Assembly (NCBI RefSeq): GCF_002214185.1
Contig: NZ_CP022161.1
Span: 8,439,486 to 8,503,485 of the forward strand
From: Streptomyces capitiformicae
GTDB taxonomy: Bacteria; Actinomycetota; Actinomycetes; Streptomycetales; Streptomycetaceae
DNA length: 64,000 nt
Direction of reading: 5' to 3'
Numbering within the stretch: the stretch's first letter is position 1; the number at the start of each line of letters is the position of its first letter. A model generated the notes under the pieces. That model was not told where the DNA came from. It did no database searches and saw only the letters and a program-made list of their open reading frames with translations. Positions 52,308-60,720 of the stretch are shown here, piece by piece. Made by a program: the position numbers and the translations under genes.

Positions 52308-53462
52308 CTAGTTGAACAGCTGTTGCCCGCGATCGACAGCCGCGCTCTCGGCCTGTGCCACGGCCCTCTTGGCGTACTCGGCATCATTGTCAGGGGCAAC
52401 CAGGCCGGTAGGCTCCTGCGAAGCGGCGGCTTTGGCAGCCTTCCGCGCCCGCTTCTTTGCCCTGCGCTCAGCGGCGATCTGTTCGCTGAATACCTTCCGG
52501 TAGGCGAGCGATTCCGCTCTTCTGGCCGGCTCCAGAGCCGCCCGCCGCGCTGGAGAGGAACCATCGGTCCGAAGGCAGACCCACTGGCTTTTATCGGTGA
52601 GCTCTATTTCCCCCAGTTCCCACGCGCGTTCTCGGTTGGATATCCAGTGGCCATTGAGGACCTCGAAGCCTTCTGCTCGCAATCTTCTTCGAGTCTCTCC
52701 ACGGAACCGGCGTGCGTCGTCTACCTGTTGCCCGATGGACTCGATGGTGTGCCGGTGGATGATCATACCTTCGCAGCGCTTGAAGAGTTCCAAGGCTCGC
52801 GCGTCACCACTTCGTGGTGCGAGAATGGCGTCCCGGTCCTGCTTGCGGAGACTCATGAGAAAGTTCTCAGGAAGGGACGCATCACCACGCCTTACCAGCC
52901 AGGCGACCTCACTCATTCCACCGGGACTCTGAATGGTGCGCTTTAGATCGCGATTACCGCCTACAAGGATCTCTTCCCTCACCCGGAGTAGACCGACTGC
53001 CATCTCACCGGTGACGTCGTCACCGTGCACTAGAAGGCAAATGTGGCCCACAGCCTCTGGGGGTATCTGCCAACCTCCGAAATTGCGGGACCACTTGCAA
53101 TCGACATCGACACCGCGGACATCGAAGTCCATGCCAGCGGAACCTTCATTCAGCTGGTACTCTTCGCGCACGATGTTCTCGATGTTTACCCCGAGATAAC
53201 TCTTCTCCTGATCATTGCATTGGTCCAGCGTCCAGCGGCGGGTCCGAGAAGTAGCGATGATCTCGTCCGTGGCCTTCCGGATGATGGCGCCCATTCGGGG
53301 GCACACGTTTGACACGAAGAACCCGAAAACGACAGCGAGTTCTGGGTCGTCTTCATGTGCGCATAGAATAGACCGCCCGATTGTGGTTTCGGACGCTATC
53401 TTACGCGCACACGCCTGTCGCTGATTGGTTGATTCCAGAGAGAAGAGAAATCCGTCATCCAT
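52308..53462 (-). CDS. NaeI-type restriction endonuclease
   Basis: 384 residues. The NaeI active-site segment is clear: GMDFDVRGVDVDCKWS contains the aspartate pair nine residues apart and the D-C-K that correspond to Asp86, Asp95 and Lys97 of NaeI. GGWQIPPEAVGHICLLVHGD follows and the C-terminal half contains a winged-helix-like DNA-binding region (ARRFRGETRRRLRAEGFEV). NaeI is a type IIE enzyme that cuts GCCGGC after binding two sites. The last 50 residues are a basic Ala/Lys/Arg tail (AAERRAKKRARKAAKAAA) longer than in NaeI. No cytosine methyltransferase for self-protection is present in this window. Confidence 0.85.
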   Translation of the reverse strand: MDDGFLFSLESTNQRQACARKIASETTIGRSILCAHEDDPELAVVFGFFVSNVCPRMGAIIRKATDEIIATSRTRRWTLDQCNDQEKSYLGVNIENIVREEYQLNEGSAGMDFDVRGVDVDCKWSRNFGGWQIPPEAVGHICLLVHGDDVTGEMAVGLLRVREEILVGGNRDLKRTIQSPGGMSEVAWLVRRGDASLPENFLMSLRKQDRDAILAPRSGDARALELFKRCEGMIIHRHTIESIGQQVDDARRFRGETRRRLRAEGFEVLNGHWISNRERAWELGEIELTDKSQWVCLRTDGSSPARRAALEPARRAESLAYRKVFSEQIAAERRAKKRARKAAKAAASQEPTGLVAPDNDAEYAKRAVAQAESAAVDRGQQLFN

Positions 53463-53490
53463 TATCGAGTAGCTCCGCGGTTCTCACGAT

Positions 53491-54543
53491 TCAATGAGTG
53501 CTGCTCCTCAGCACGTTGCTGCATGACCACCCCCGGTCTCCGCGAGCCTGCATGCGCCGCTGCTCAACGGCTGCTCGAAGTTGGGCAGGTGTGGGCCACG
53601 GCGCATGACGGTGGATCATGCGGTGGCAGTTCGCGCAGATGAGGGCAAGGTCAGTGAGCTTGGTCGTTCCCTCTCCTGCTTCATGCAGAGGCACAACGTG
53701 GTGGCACTCGATGTATCCGGCCCCGCGCTCCCCGTACACCGCCTCGAAGTCAAAACCACAAGCCTCGCAGGCTAGGCTGCCGCCTCGCCGCAACACGGAC
53801 TCGATCTTCTTCTTGCGAAGGCCCTTGTTGCGTTCTCTCGCCCTGTGGCGCCGCATGAGCAGTCGGCCTTCGGGAGCTTCGTACTCGTCGTCTGCCTCCT
53901 CGTCACCTGCGGGCGGCAGCGCTTGCAGTTCTCCTGAAGCGATGCCGAGCCGGATCAGCCGTGCGGTCTCGGTCATCTCCTCCGGACGAGCAAGGAACTC
54001 GTGCAGGACCTGAACGTCCGTCGCGCCGCCGTTCGTTGCCTTCCCCTGGTAGTCAGGGTGCCGGGTAGCGATGTCGAAGGTCTTGCGTGCCACCCCGTTG
54101 GGGTTGCGGAACTTCTCGTTGCGGTCTGCCTCGGCGTGCAGGGGAAGCAACTGAAGCAAGCCAGACAGTTCCACGACCCGCCGGTCGCTAACGTCCAGCC
54201 CGCGCCAGCCGTTGGCCATCACGAGGTCGCAGGCCAGGATCACCTCGTCGCGGGCCCAGTCGGGGTTCTTGATTGACTTGACGTCGAATCCCAGCCGCTT
54301 CAACCACGCAGCGGCGTGATCCTTGCCCCCACTGAACTTGTCCGCAGCAAGCACCGCCCCCTGGTCCCACTTGTGAGCTACGCCGGCGATTGCCTTGGAG
54401 TCGTACTCCCGGCCCTCGTGTACGAGCACGTAGGACACCGCCTTGCCGAACCCGTAGCGGGATAGGAAGGCTTCGCGCCCCAACTCATCATGCTCCGCGA
54501 CGGCCTTGAGTACCGACTCCCGTGAGATCACCCCTCGTTGCAT
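53491..54543 (-). CDS. McrA-like HNH endonuclease (probable type IV restriction)
   Basis: 350 residues. The N-terminal 85 residues (VLKAVAEHDELGREAFLSRY; GREYDSKAIAGVAHKW) match the head domain of ScoMcrA-like proteins, which cut modified DNA. The C-terminal HNH domain has CEACGFDF, YIECHHVVPLHEAG and ALICANCHRMIHRH, that is, two Cys pairs for zinc plus the His-His and Asn-His catalytic residues. No SRA domain is seen. It is 28 bases downstream, on the same strand, of the NaeI-like gene's start side, so the two may be one unit. The target modification is unknown. Confidence 0.85.
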   Translation of the reverse strand: MQRGVISRESVLKAVAEHDELGREAFLSRYGFGKAVSYVLVHEGREYDSKAIAGVAHKWDQGAVLAADKFSGGKDHAAAWLKRLGFDVKSIKNPDWARDEVILACDLVMANGWRGLDVSDRRVVELSGLLQLLPLHAEADRNEKFRNPNGVARKTFDIATRHPDYQGKATNGGATDVQVLHEFLARPEEMTETARLIRLGIASGELQALPPAGDEEADDEYEAPEGRLLMRRHRARERNKGLRKKKIESVLRRGGSLACEACGFDFEAVYGERGAGYIECHHVVPLHEAGEGTTKLTDLALICANCHRMIHRHAPWPTPAQLRAAVEQRRMQARGDRGWSCSNVLRSSTH

Positions 54544-54825
54544 GACTGAAGGCTACGGTGCGGCAGTGACAGATCCCAGGCGATCTAGCTTCGTGGCCTC
54601 TCGATGCGAACGGTGCGCGTGCCGGTCGTTTGAGGGCTTCTGGGCTGGTCAGCTGGACTGAGACAAGCATGAGCAGCCAGTCCCGGTCGGAGAGATGCTT
54701 CACCTCACCGTCTCCCCTGGGACTGAGCTGTCGGGTTCCCTTGGATGGTGTGGCGCGCTACGTGATATGAGGTACTTTGCTTACTCTGTGATATTCACCG
54801 TTACGTTGCGCAGCTAGGGGGCGGG

Positions 54826-56421
54826 ATGGCAGCGCCTGGTGGGGGGCCGAGGTTCAGCGGGCAGCCGGACCTACTTCGCGTAAGCGCGTCAGATGTGCAA
54901 GGGCTGCCTCAGGGATGTGGCTTGCATGGGGCGCTGAAGGTGCGTCCCAAGCTCAAGCCAACAGACTGGGTTCGCCGACGGGACGACTCGCAGACATTCG
55001 TTCTCGGCATTGTCCGCGACGTGAGCCTGAGGCTGCACGATGCCCTGCGATCCCCTGACTGGGAAGCGCTACATAGGCTAGTGCAGATCGAGCTAGCTCA
55101 GTATCAGCTGCATGCAGGAGACAGAAATTATATAGCCCGAGCTATTGAGAATTACCTCAACTGTCACCAGATATCAGAGTCTGAACTCGGTCCTCTCAGG
55201 CTCCGAGTGTGTGACCCAACGGTTGTCCCAGACCCTAGTGTCCCGTCAAATCAGCTATGGGTCTGGGCGCCCGTGTACGACAGTGAATCTGGTGTCCGAG
55301 AAGTTCGAAAGCTCCGTTTTGGCCAGGCTCGCCGAGTAGCAAAAGATGTTGAGAACTGGGCTATCACGGCAGCTCACGTCGCGGGACTGTTCCGGCCACG
55401 AGGGAATCTGGAGCGGATTCGAGTTATAGAAGTCGGTCTTGGTGACGGATCCATGGAGATCCTGTTTGACGAAAGCCCTTCAAGGGCGGAGTCACTATAT
55501 GAAGCCAACGTGTTTCCGATAGTAAGCAAGATCGTCACGTCAAATAAGCCGACACCGGGAAATGGCTGCGGGCGATGTAAAATTGCAGGGTGCTGCTCCT
55601 CTTTGGAGAAGGTTGACGGATTTCTCGGGCAGCCCCATAAGGGACCGGCTACCCGGTCAGTCAGCGCGCGTGACCTAGAGGTCTACGAAAAATGCCCCGC
55701 CCAATGGTACCTAAGTTCGAATAACTTGCCCTCAGAATCGAGCGATCTCCCTTCTTCTGAGCGAGGCAGGGTTATTCATGAGTGGCTAGCTCGGGCCCAT
55801 ATGGGCAGTCACAAATGCGATCCAAGTGATCTTGACGTCATTGACGGCAACTTCCCTCCAGGCCTGGACGAAAGTGACTACCTGGACTCGCGTGACTATG
55901 TTACGCAGCACGCGGCTATATGCCCTATTGGGGAAGGGGTGCGAGTAATCGGGAGTGAAGTCTCGGTATACGGATATGACGCGCAAGCGGATGTTGTAGT
56001 CGTCAGCAAGCCCGACTTGCTGTACGTGGATTCTGATGACACCTTCGTGATCAGAGAAACAAAGACGACTACCTTGAGCATTCCAGGGGATGAACAGGAA
56101 GCATTCGACCGGTTCTTCGCGGTGCCTTGGCTTCTTAACCTGATCGGTAGTGGATACCGGGGTCCCTACAAGAGTGACAAGGCGCGGCTTGAGCTGGAAG
56201 TTCTGGCTTCAGAGGACAGTCGTGTGTTCTCCTGGGACCTTGGCGATACTCGACTACTACGCATGGCAAAGGCCGAAGTGCGCCTGCGCGCCAAGAAGTG
56301 GCACCGGGATACGACCTGGAATAGCGCTCCCGGCGAGCACTGCCGGTGGTGCCCCGTCCGTAGTTGGTGTTCCGACGCGACCACGGACGAGGCTGATGAT
56401 GACCACTTGCGCATCCCGTGA
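54826..56421 (+). CDS. Tandem Cas4/RecB-like PD-(D/E)XK protein with two cysteine clusters
   Basis: 531 residues, apparently an internal duplication. The first half opens with RVSASDVQGLPQGCGLHGAL and closes with the cysteine cluster GNGCGRCKIAGCC. The second half opens with the parallel SVSARDLEVYEKCPAQWYL, has the RecB-family helix RGRVIHEWLARAHM, the nuclease core SKPDLLYVDSDDTFVIRETK (D...E-x-K) and ends in CRWCPVRSWCSD. The four-cysteine sets would hold Fe-S clusters as in Cas4 and AddB. The first domain lacks an evident ExK and is probably inactive. The gene is A/T-richer than its surroundings. No helicase partner is adjacent. Function inferred: DNA-end processing in defence. Confidence 0.72.
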   Translation: MAAPGGGPRFSGQPDLLRVSASDVQGLPQGCGLHGALKVRPKLKPTDWVRRRDDSQTFVLGIVRDVSLRLHDALRSPDWEALHRLVQIELAQYQLHAGDRNYIARAIENYLNCHQISESELGPLRLRVCDPTVVPDPSVPSNQLWVWAPVYDSESGVREVRKLRFGQARRVAKDVENWAITAAHVAGLFRPRGNLERIRVIEVGLGDGSMEILFDESPSRAESLYEANVFPIVSKIVTSNKPTPGNGCGRCKIAGCCSSLEKVDGFLGQPHKGPATRSVSARDLEVYEKCPAQWYLSSNNLPSESSDLPSSERGRVIHEWLARAHMGSHKCDPSDLDVIDGNFPPGLDESDYLDSRDYVTQHAAICPIGEGVRVIGSEVSVYGYDAQADVVVVSKPDLLYVDSDDTFVIRETKTTTLSIPGDEQEAFDRFFAVPWLLNLIGSGYRGPYKSDKARLELEVLASEDSRVFSWDLGDTRLLRMAKAEVRLRAKKWHRDTTWNSAPGEHCRWCPVRSWCSDATTDEADDDHLRIP

Positions 56422-56545
56422 CTCCTCCAGCCGCCCAGAGCTTCTGGTAAGCCGGAGGCGTGTGCATCCACTCGGTGCGGCGGCTACCCTAGGAACGATG
56501 CTCTGACGCCTCGTCGGCGCACATCGGAAGTCGCCGGAGGGGGAG

Positions 56546-57349
56546 TTGGACGATCTGGAGCGCCCCTCTCCGAAGGGGATGGCCCTTCGGCGGCCAAGCC
56601 TCCAGCCGAGGACACAGGCGCGTGTCCGCACCTCAACTTCCCCTGCTCTGCCGCGGCGCCACGTGGATGTGGACCGGGCGTGGGCAGACACGGGGCTGCT
56701 CTGCGCGCTCGCTCGCAGGCCGGTCCTGCTCGACAAGATCTTGGATCTCTACGGGGCATCTCTCGTGGTAGCCGAGGGAGTTGCGGCGGAGATCAGGCGG
56801 CTCTCGGGGATATCTGAAGCGCAACGTACGCCCCAGACGCGATTGCTATGCAGCGGTGCCGATACCGTCGTCCGGTACCTCGATGATGGGCAGATCGTGG
56901 AATGCCCCCTTCCGGCTGGGTCGGACACATTCGACACGTTCGACAAACTCGACCGGGTGCGCAGGCAGTTGAGAGGAATTGATGCTGCCGCAGCTGAACG
57001 TGCTGGCAGGACCGTGGATGCCGTGACATCTGCACACAAGCATGCCGGGGAGATGCACAGCATTGTCTGTGCCGCGCGCACTGTAGATCTCGGACGTCAG
57101 ACCGTGCTCCTTACGAATGACGGCGGCGCGATCACAGTCGCGGAGAGTCACGGTGTCCCCTGTAAGGACCTCGGACAGCTCCTTGCCGAGCTCGGGTGCG
57201 AAGCTGATCCGGTGGACGCTGCGGAGCTGTTCAACAGCTTCAACGAGGTGACACGGACCTTCGCCACTGTCCCTGCGCATCGTCAGCCGGCTGACGCGAG
57301 CGCTTTCCGCTGCTTGAAGCACGGCGATATTTGCCGACTCTGTGATTGA
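56546..57349 (+). CDS. PIN-domain-like protein
   Basis: 267 residues if translated from TTG 56546, which follows GGAGG. The recognisable domain begins at RHVDVDRAWADTGLLCALAR, a PIN N-terminal strand with its acidic residue. ASLVVAEGVAAEIRRLSG, AGEMHSIVCAARTVDLG and VLLTNDGGAITVAESHGV supply the remaining acidic positions of a PIN ribonuclease fold. GTG 56663 is an alternative start nearer the domain. It faces an ImmA/IrrE-type protease gene convergently with 5 bases between the stop codons. A toxin-type role, with the protease as its control, is inferred. Confidence 0.68.
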   Translation: MDDLERPSPKGMALRRPSLQPRTQARVRTSTSPALPRRHVDVDRAWADTGLLCALARRPVLLDKILDLYGASLVVAEGVAAEIRRLSGISEAQRTPQTRLLCSGADTVVRYLDDGQIVECPLPAGSDTFDTFDKLDRVRRQLRGIDAAAAERAGRTVDAVTSAHKHAGEMHSIVCAARTVDLGRQTVLLTNDGGAITVAESHGVPCKDLGQLLAELGCEADPVDAAELFNSFNEVTRTFATVPAHRQPADASAFRCLKHGDICRLCD

Positions 57350-57354
57350 CCACG

Positions 57355-58527
57355 TTATCCGATCGCCGGCTGGTTTATATCCCATCCGGCCTCGCTAAGC
57401 TGCAAGCGAGCGTCCTGGACAGAACCATCAGCGATGACGTCTGCGACAGCTTGCAGACTTACTAGTTGCTCGGCGTAAGCATCAAGGACCTGTTGCGATA
57501 GCCGTTCCGAGGGGAAGTTGTGGCCTCGGGTTGAATTCAATTCATCCCACGCGGTGGAATTTCCTGAGATTCGCATCAGTTCGCCGACTTGGACTTCCTG
57601 GCAAAACTCTATGAGCGATGATTCGAAGTCGTCTTCGGCGATTTCGCTAAGCGCGATCATCGTGGCGTCGCGACTCACCCCGTAAGTCAAAACAAGGTCC
57701 GCAACTAGCGCAGCTGCTTGAGCCCTTGTGGAAATTGGCCCGAACTGCTCTAGTTTGCCCAAAATCGCTTCTTCTGGCAGCAGAAAATGCCGCGCAAAGG
57801 AGTTTGCGATCCTTTCGGGGCGCAAGTCTTGCATTGTTGCGCGGTCGACGATCACTTGACCGGGATCGTTCTGCAAAACGTGACAGAGTTCGTGGGCCAA
57901 AGTGAAACGCTGTCTCGACCAAACGTCACTTGAGTTAATTATTACGACCCAGGAAACGTGATCTCCCCATTTTTCAGGGATTGAGATCCCGTGAACCTGG
58001 CTCGGTAGTTTCCTGTACTCGACAGGGACACCGAGGCTCTCAACTAGACCTGTTAGGTCCTCTACTGGTTCAGTCTCGCTAAAGTCTAGGTAGGCACGCA
58101 GGCGCGCGGCAGTTCTCTCGCCGGCGTTACGGTCATGCCAAACTTTCGATGGAGCGAAGCTTGCCACGTCTATGATCGGCTGAGTGCAACCCCACTCGCG
58201 CGTCAGGCGATCTGTGGCTAGCAATTTAGTAGCGTGGGAAACAACATCACTGACATCGTGAATTCCCTCAACGGTCCCAAGCCGTAGACTTACTCCCATT
58301 GACGGTTCGTCGCCCAGGAGTAGCATGCCGGGAGCCACACTGAAGTAAGCGCTCAACAAAGTTGCTTCGTATGCGGAGGGCAGGCGGGACCCAGACGTCA
58401 ACGCTGTGTATGCTTCCTTGGAGCCCAGCAGGTCAAGCAGGGTTTCTGGTGCTACGCCTTCACGCCTGACTAGCGTATTTAGGGTGTGCTTGAAACGCTC
58501 TTCGCGCGTGCTGTTTGCTGCCATCAT
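57355..58527 (-). CDS. ImmA/IrrE-family metalloprotease with N-terminal helix-turn-helix-like region
   Basis: 390 residues from ATG 58527 after GAAGGGG. The N-terminal 100 residues are helical and regulator-like (HTLNTLVRREGVAPETLLDL). The catalytic domain has the zinc motif HExxH in RFTLAHELCHVLQ, followed by RIANSFARHFLLPEEAIL with the third ligand, as in COG2856 (ImmA/IrrE). Such proteases cleave repressors or antitoxins. It is convergent with a PIN-like gene, an association seen in toxin-antitoxin-like pairs and in mobile elements. Confidence 0.85.
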   Translation of the reverse strand: MMAANSTREERFKHTLNTLVRREGVAPETLLDLLGSKEAYTALTSGSRLPSAYEATLLSAYFSVAPGMLLLGDEPSMGVSLRLGTVEGIHDVSDVVSHATKLLATDRLTREWGCTQPIIDVASFAPSKVWHDRNAGERTAARLRAYLDFSETEPVEDLTGLVESLGVPVEYRKLPSQVHGISIPEKWGDHVSWVVIINSSDVWSRQRFTLAHELCHVLQNDPGQVIVDRATMQDLRPERIANSFARHFLLPEEAILGKLEQFGPISTRAQAAALVADLVLTYGVSRDATMIALSEIAEDDFESSLIEFCQEVQVGELMRISGNSTAWDELNSTRGHNFPSERLSQQVLDAYAEQLVSLQAVADVIADGSVQDARLQLSEAGWDINQPAIG

Positions 58528-59530
58528 CACCCCTTCCGCCGTGCCTTCAGCCGCAGCCGCCCACATCGACTACCTAGTGTGGCAGATGCCTTGTGCTCGT
58601 ACAGGCAGCTGCGCTGGTCTGCGGACTTGATAGAGCTAAGACTAGTGCCCACCACTGACAGTGGCTCTGCCGTGGACGTGCTGTGACTGTAGGAACTAGA
58701 TGCTGGCAGGGGTACGGGCGGTTCTGACCTGTGCTGTCTGGGATCGGCGTGACCGATCCGCTGGCGGTGTGCGCCGGACAGCGCGGTTGGCGGAGCGGCT
58801 TTGGGCTGGAGCTGCTTTGGGGCGAGTGATCATGGCCCCGTAAGCTTCCGGCGTGTCGGGCAGTCTGTTGACCTGCCCGTTAAAGCACGACGTTGGGGCC
58901 ATGATCTTAGAGGCTCGCCCCAAAGTGGCTGCCTAAAGCCGTGGAGCCGACCGCCCCAGCCACAACGAGGTTCTATCCCCAATCATGGCCGCGCCTGCCA
59001 GCCGGTGGCCTGGTGAGGTATCAACGGGCCGTATGCACGCCCGCGCATCCGGCAGCGTTGGACCGCATGCCACCGTCACCACGATCCGGCCTCTTTCGGT
59101 GACACAAAGCGTCTTTACCTGCACCGTTGGGGGGATCACTGTTCGTCCCCGTGCCCGTGTTGGAATGTGGCCGCTGCGTGCGGCGACGGGCGGGCGGCGA
59201 CGTGCGCCGGTGGCGGAGACATGGAGGCGGCGCGGCGGCGACCGGCCGGCGCCGCCGCGCTTGGCGCGGCCCTCTTTGATCCGACCTACTCGTGTAGGCA
59301 ACCGGGTGGAAAGGGGTGCTCGGTGGCACCGGAAGCGGGGCGTTGACGTCCGACGGCTGTTGCCCCTTTCCCCTCCCGAGGCTGGATCGTGGTGGCGGTG
59401 GCATGCGGGCCGTGAGCGGCCGTTGATGCGTCTGAGCGGAGCCTGCGGCGGTCGGGTTGGCGGTGATCGACAGCGCCGTCGGCCACCGGGCGAGCGAGCG
59501 CAGCGAGCCTTGAACCCGTGAAGAAGGTTG
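58528..59530. other. Long intergenic region with a structured inverted repeat
   Basis: 1003 bases without a supported gene. It holds the nested inverted repeat at 58815-58925 (listed separately). 58960-59530 is GC-rich with no recognisable protein in any frame; it contains many short CGGCGGCG and GCGAGCGCAGCGAG repeats near 59490-59510. It separates the nuclease cargo from the conserved control and transfer half of the element. Confidence 0.5.
58815..58925. repeat. Nested perfect inverted repeats (three-stem structure)
   Basis: An outer stem CTTTGGGGCGAG (58815-58826) pairs exactly with CTCGCCCCAAAG (58914-58925). An inner stem GATCATGGCCCC (58828-58839) pairs exactly with GGGGCCATGATC (58895-58906). 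Inside, CGGGCAG (58857-58863) pairs with CTGCCCG (58873-58879). The whole 111-base segment can fold into one branched hairpin on either strand. Candidates are a single-strand origin of the rolling-circle element, a structured RNA or a transposon relic. No gene overlaps it. Confidence 0.7.
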
Positions 59531-60628
59531 TTACTCAGCAGGGGCTGTGATCCGCCACAAGGGAGCGTCGTACTGCTCCGGACGGCTGTTGATCAGCAGT
59601 TGGCGCAGGTCCTCGCGTAGGGAGCCGTTGAAGTTCAGTGCCTCGGTGATGCGGCGGAACGTCGTGTGGGTGACTCCGCGGCTTCGGGCCTCGGCCTCGA
59701 ACTGATCGAGTTGGGTCAGTACAGCCTCGGGGTCGAGTTGTACTGGCGGCTGGTCCTTGAGCCACGTGGCCTTGTTGCGCTCGTAGTCGATCTCTGAGTA
59801 CCCGCAGACCTCGCGGCTGTGTGCCTCTACCTCGTCCAGGGTGGCGGTCGTCGTGATGGCGCGGGCCAATTCGTTGCGGCTCAGCGCCTCGTCCAGGTCG
59901 ACCTCATGGACGGTCGGCCCTTCGTCGGTGAGGGGGATGGGAAGGCCGGCGTCCCGCATCTCGCACGTGCCGCGTACGCCGCGGGCCGTCGCTGCGAGCA
60001 TCCCGGTTGCCTCGGAGGGGTGCCACTCCAGGACCGAGCTGATCGGCTTCACATCCTTCGCGGTGAAGGCGTGGACGAGTGGGCCGAGCACACTGCGCAG
60101 GTCATCAGGAGGAAGTTCGCCGTCCAGGCCGGCACCTGCCACGAGGAGGCGGATCGGTGCGTTCACTTGGCAACACGCGGCGAGCGTGACGGCGTCGGCG
60201 AGCGGGCTCTTGAGCGTCGGCTCATGGCCTCGGGCGAGGATGTCTCCGCCGACGTCCAGGAGGTCGATCGACTCCGGTGAGAAGTGGCGTACCAACTCTT
60301 CGAGTTGGCGGGTGACGCCCTCGACTCCGTGGTGTGGGTCGATCAGGGCGAAGGTGTGCGGCAGTTCTGCCGCGAGGCGGGGGAGGGTGGAGCCAGCTGG
60401 AGCGATCGGGCGGGCTTCGGCCGGCACTGCCCGGACTGCTGGGGTGAGGTGCTGGAGACCGGTGAAGTTGTTCGGTCCTCGGGGGCCCGGTACCGGGTCG
60501 ATCAAGAGGCGGTCCCACGCATACGTGAGGATCACCGCCGGGTCCTCGTCGCCGTAGAGAGCGGCGTGAAGCATTGCGGCGGCGACTGCGTCGCCCCCTC
60601 CTCCTGCTGCGACGATCAACCGCTTCAT
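59531..60628 (-). CDS. DUF1152-type protein of the integrative element
   Basis: 365 residues. It starts with the nucleotide-binding-like glycine loop MKRLIVAAGGGGDAVAAAML and includes HTFALIDPHHGVEGVTRQLE, IDLLDVGGDILARGHEPTLK and LLVAGAGLDGELPPDDLRSV, the DUF1152 pattern. These conserved Asp/Gly loops suggest binding of a nucleotide or sugar phosphate, but no enzyme activity is known. The family recurs beside GntR regulators in Streptomyces integrative elements. It is divergent from the first GntR gene and shares its operator region. Confidence 0.78.
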   Translation of the reverse strand: MKRLIVAAGGGGDAVAAAMLHAALYGDEDPAVILTYAWDRLLIDPVPGPRGPNNFTGLQHLTPAVRAVPAEARPIAPAGSTLPRLAAELPHTFALIDPHHGVEGVTRQLEELVRHFSPESIDLLDVGGDILARGHEPTLKSPLADAVTLAACCQVNAPIRLLVAGAGLDGELPPDDLRSVLGPLVHAFTAKDVKPISSVLEWHPSEATGMLAATARGVRGTCEMRDAGLPIPLTDEGPTVHEVDLDEALSRNELARAITTTATLDEVEAHSREVCGYSEIDYERNKATWLKDQPPVQLDPEAVLTQLDQFEAEARSRGVTHTTFRRITEALNFNGSLREDLRQLLINSRPEQYDAPLWRITAPAE

Positions 60629-60670
60629 GCGGTTCAGCCTACGGGGTCGGGGGTTGACCACACATCCTAT

Positions 60671-60702
60671 AGTGGCTACTGGCCATAGCCACTTGGCTAT
60701 GG
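60671..60702. promoter_or_regulatory. Operator array for GntR regulator 1 (AGTGGCTA family)
   Basis: AGTGGCTA (60671-60678) and TAGCCACT (60686-60693) are perfect inverse complements, and CCATAGCC (60683-60690) and GGCTATGG (60695-60702) form a second, overlapping inverted repeat. They lie between the DUF1152 gene and GntR gene 1. The AGTGGC/GCCACT half-sites recur at 61499-61539, downstream of the same regulator, so this is probably its own operator. Confidence 0.75.
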
Positions 60703-60720
60703 GAAAGGTGAGGAGGCGGC

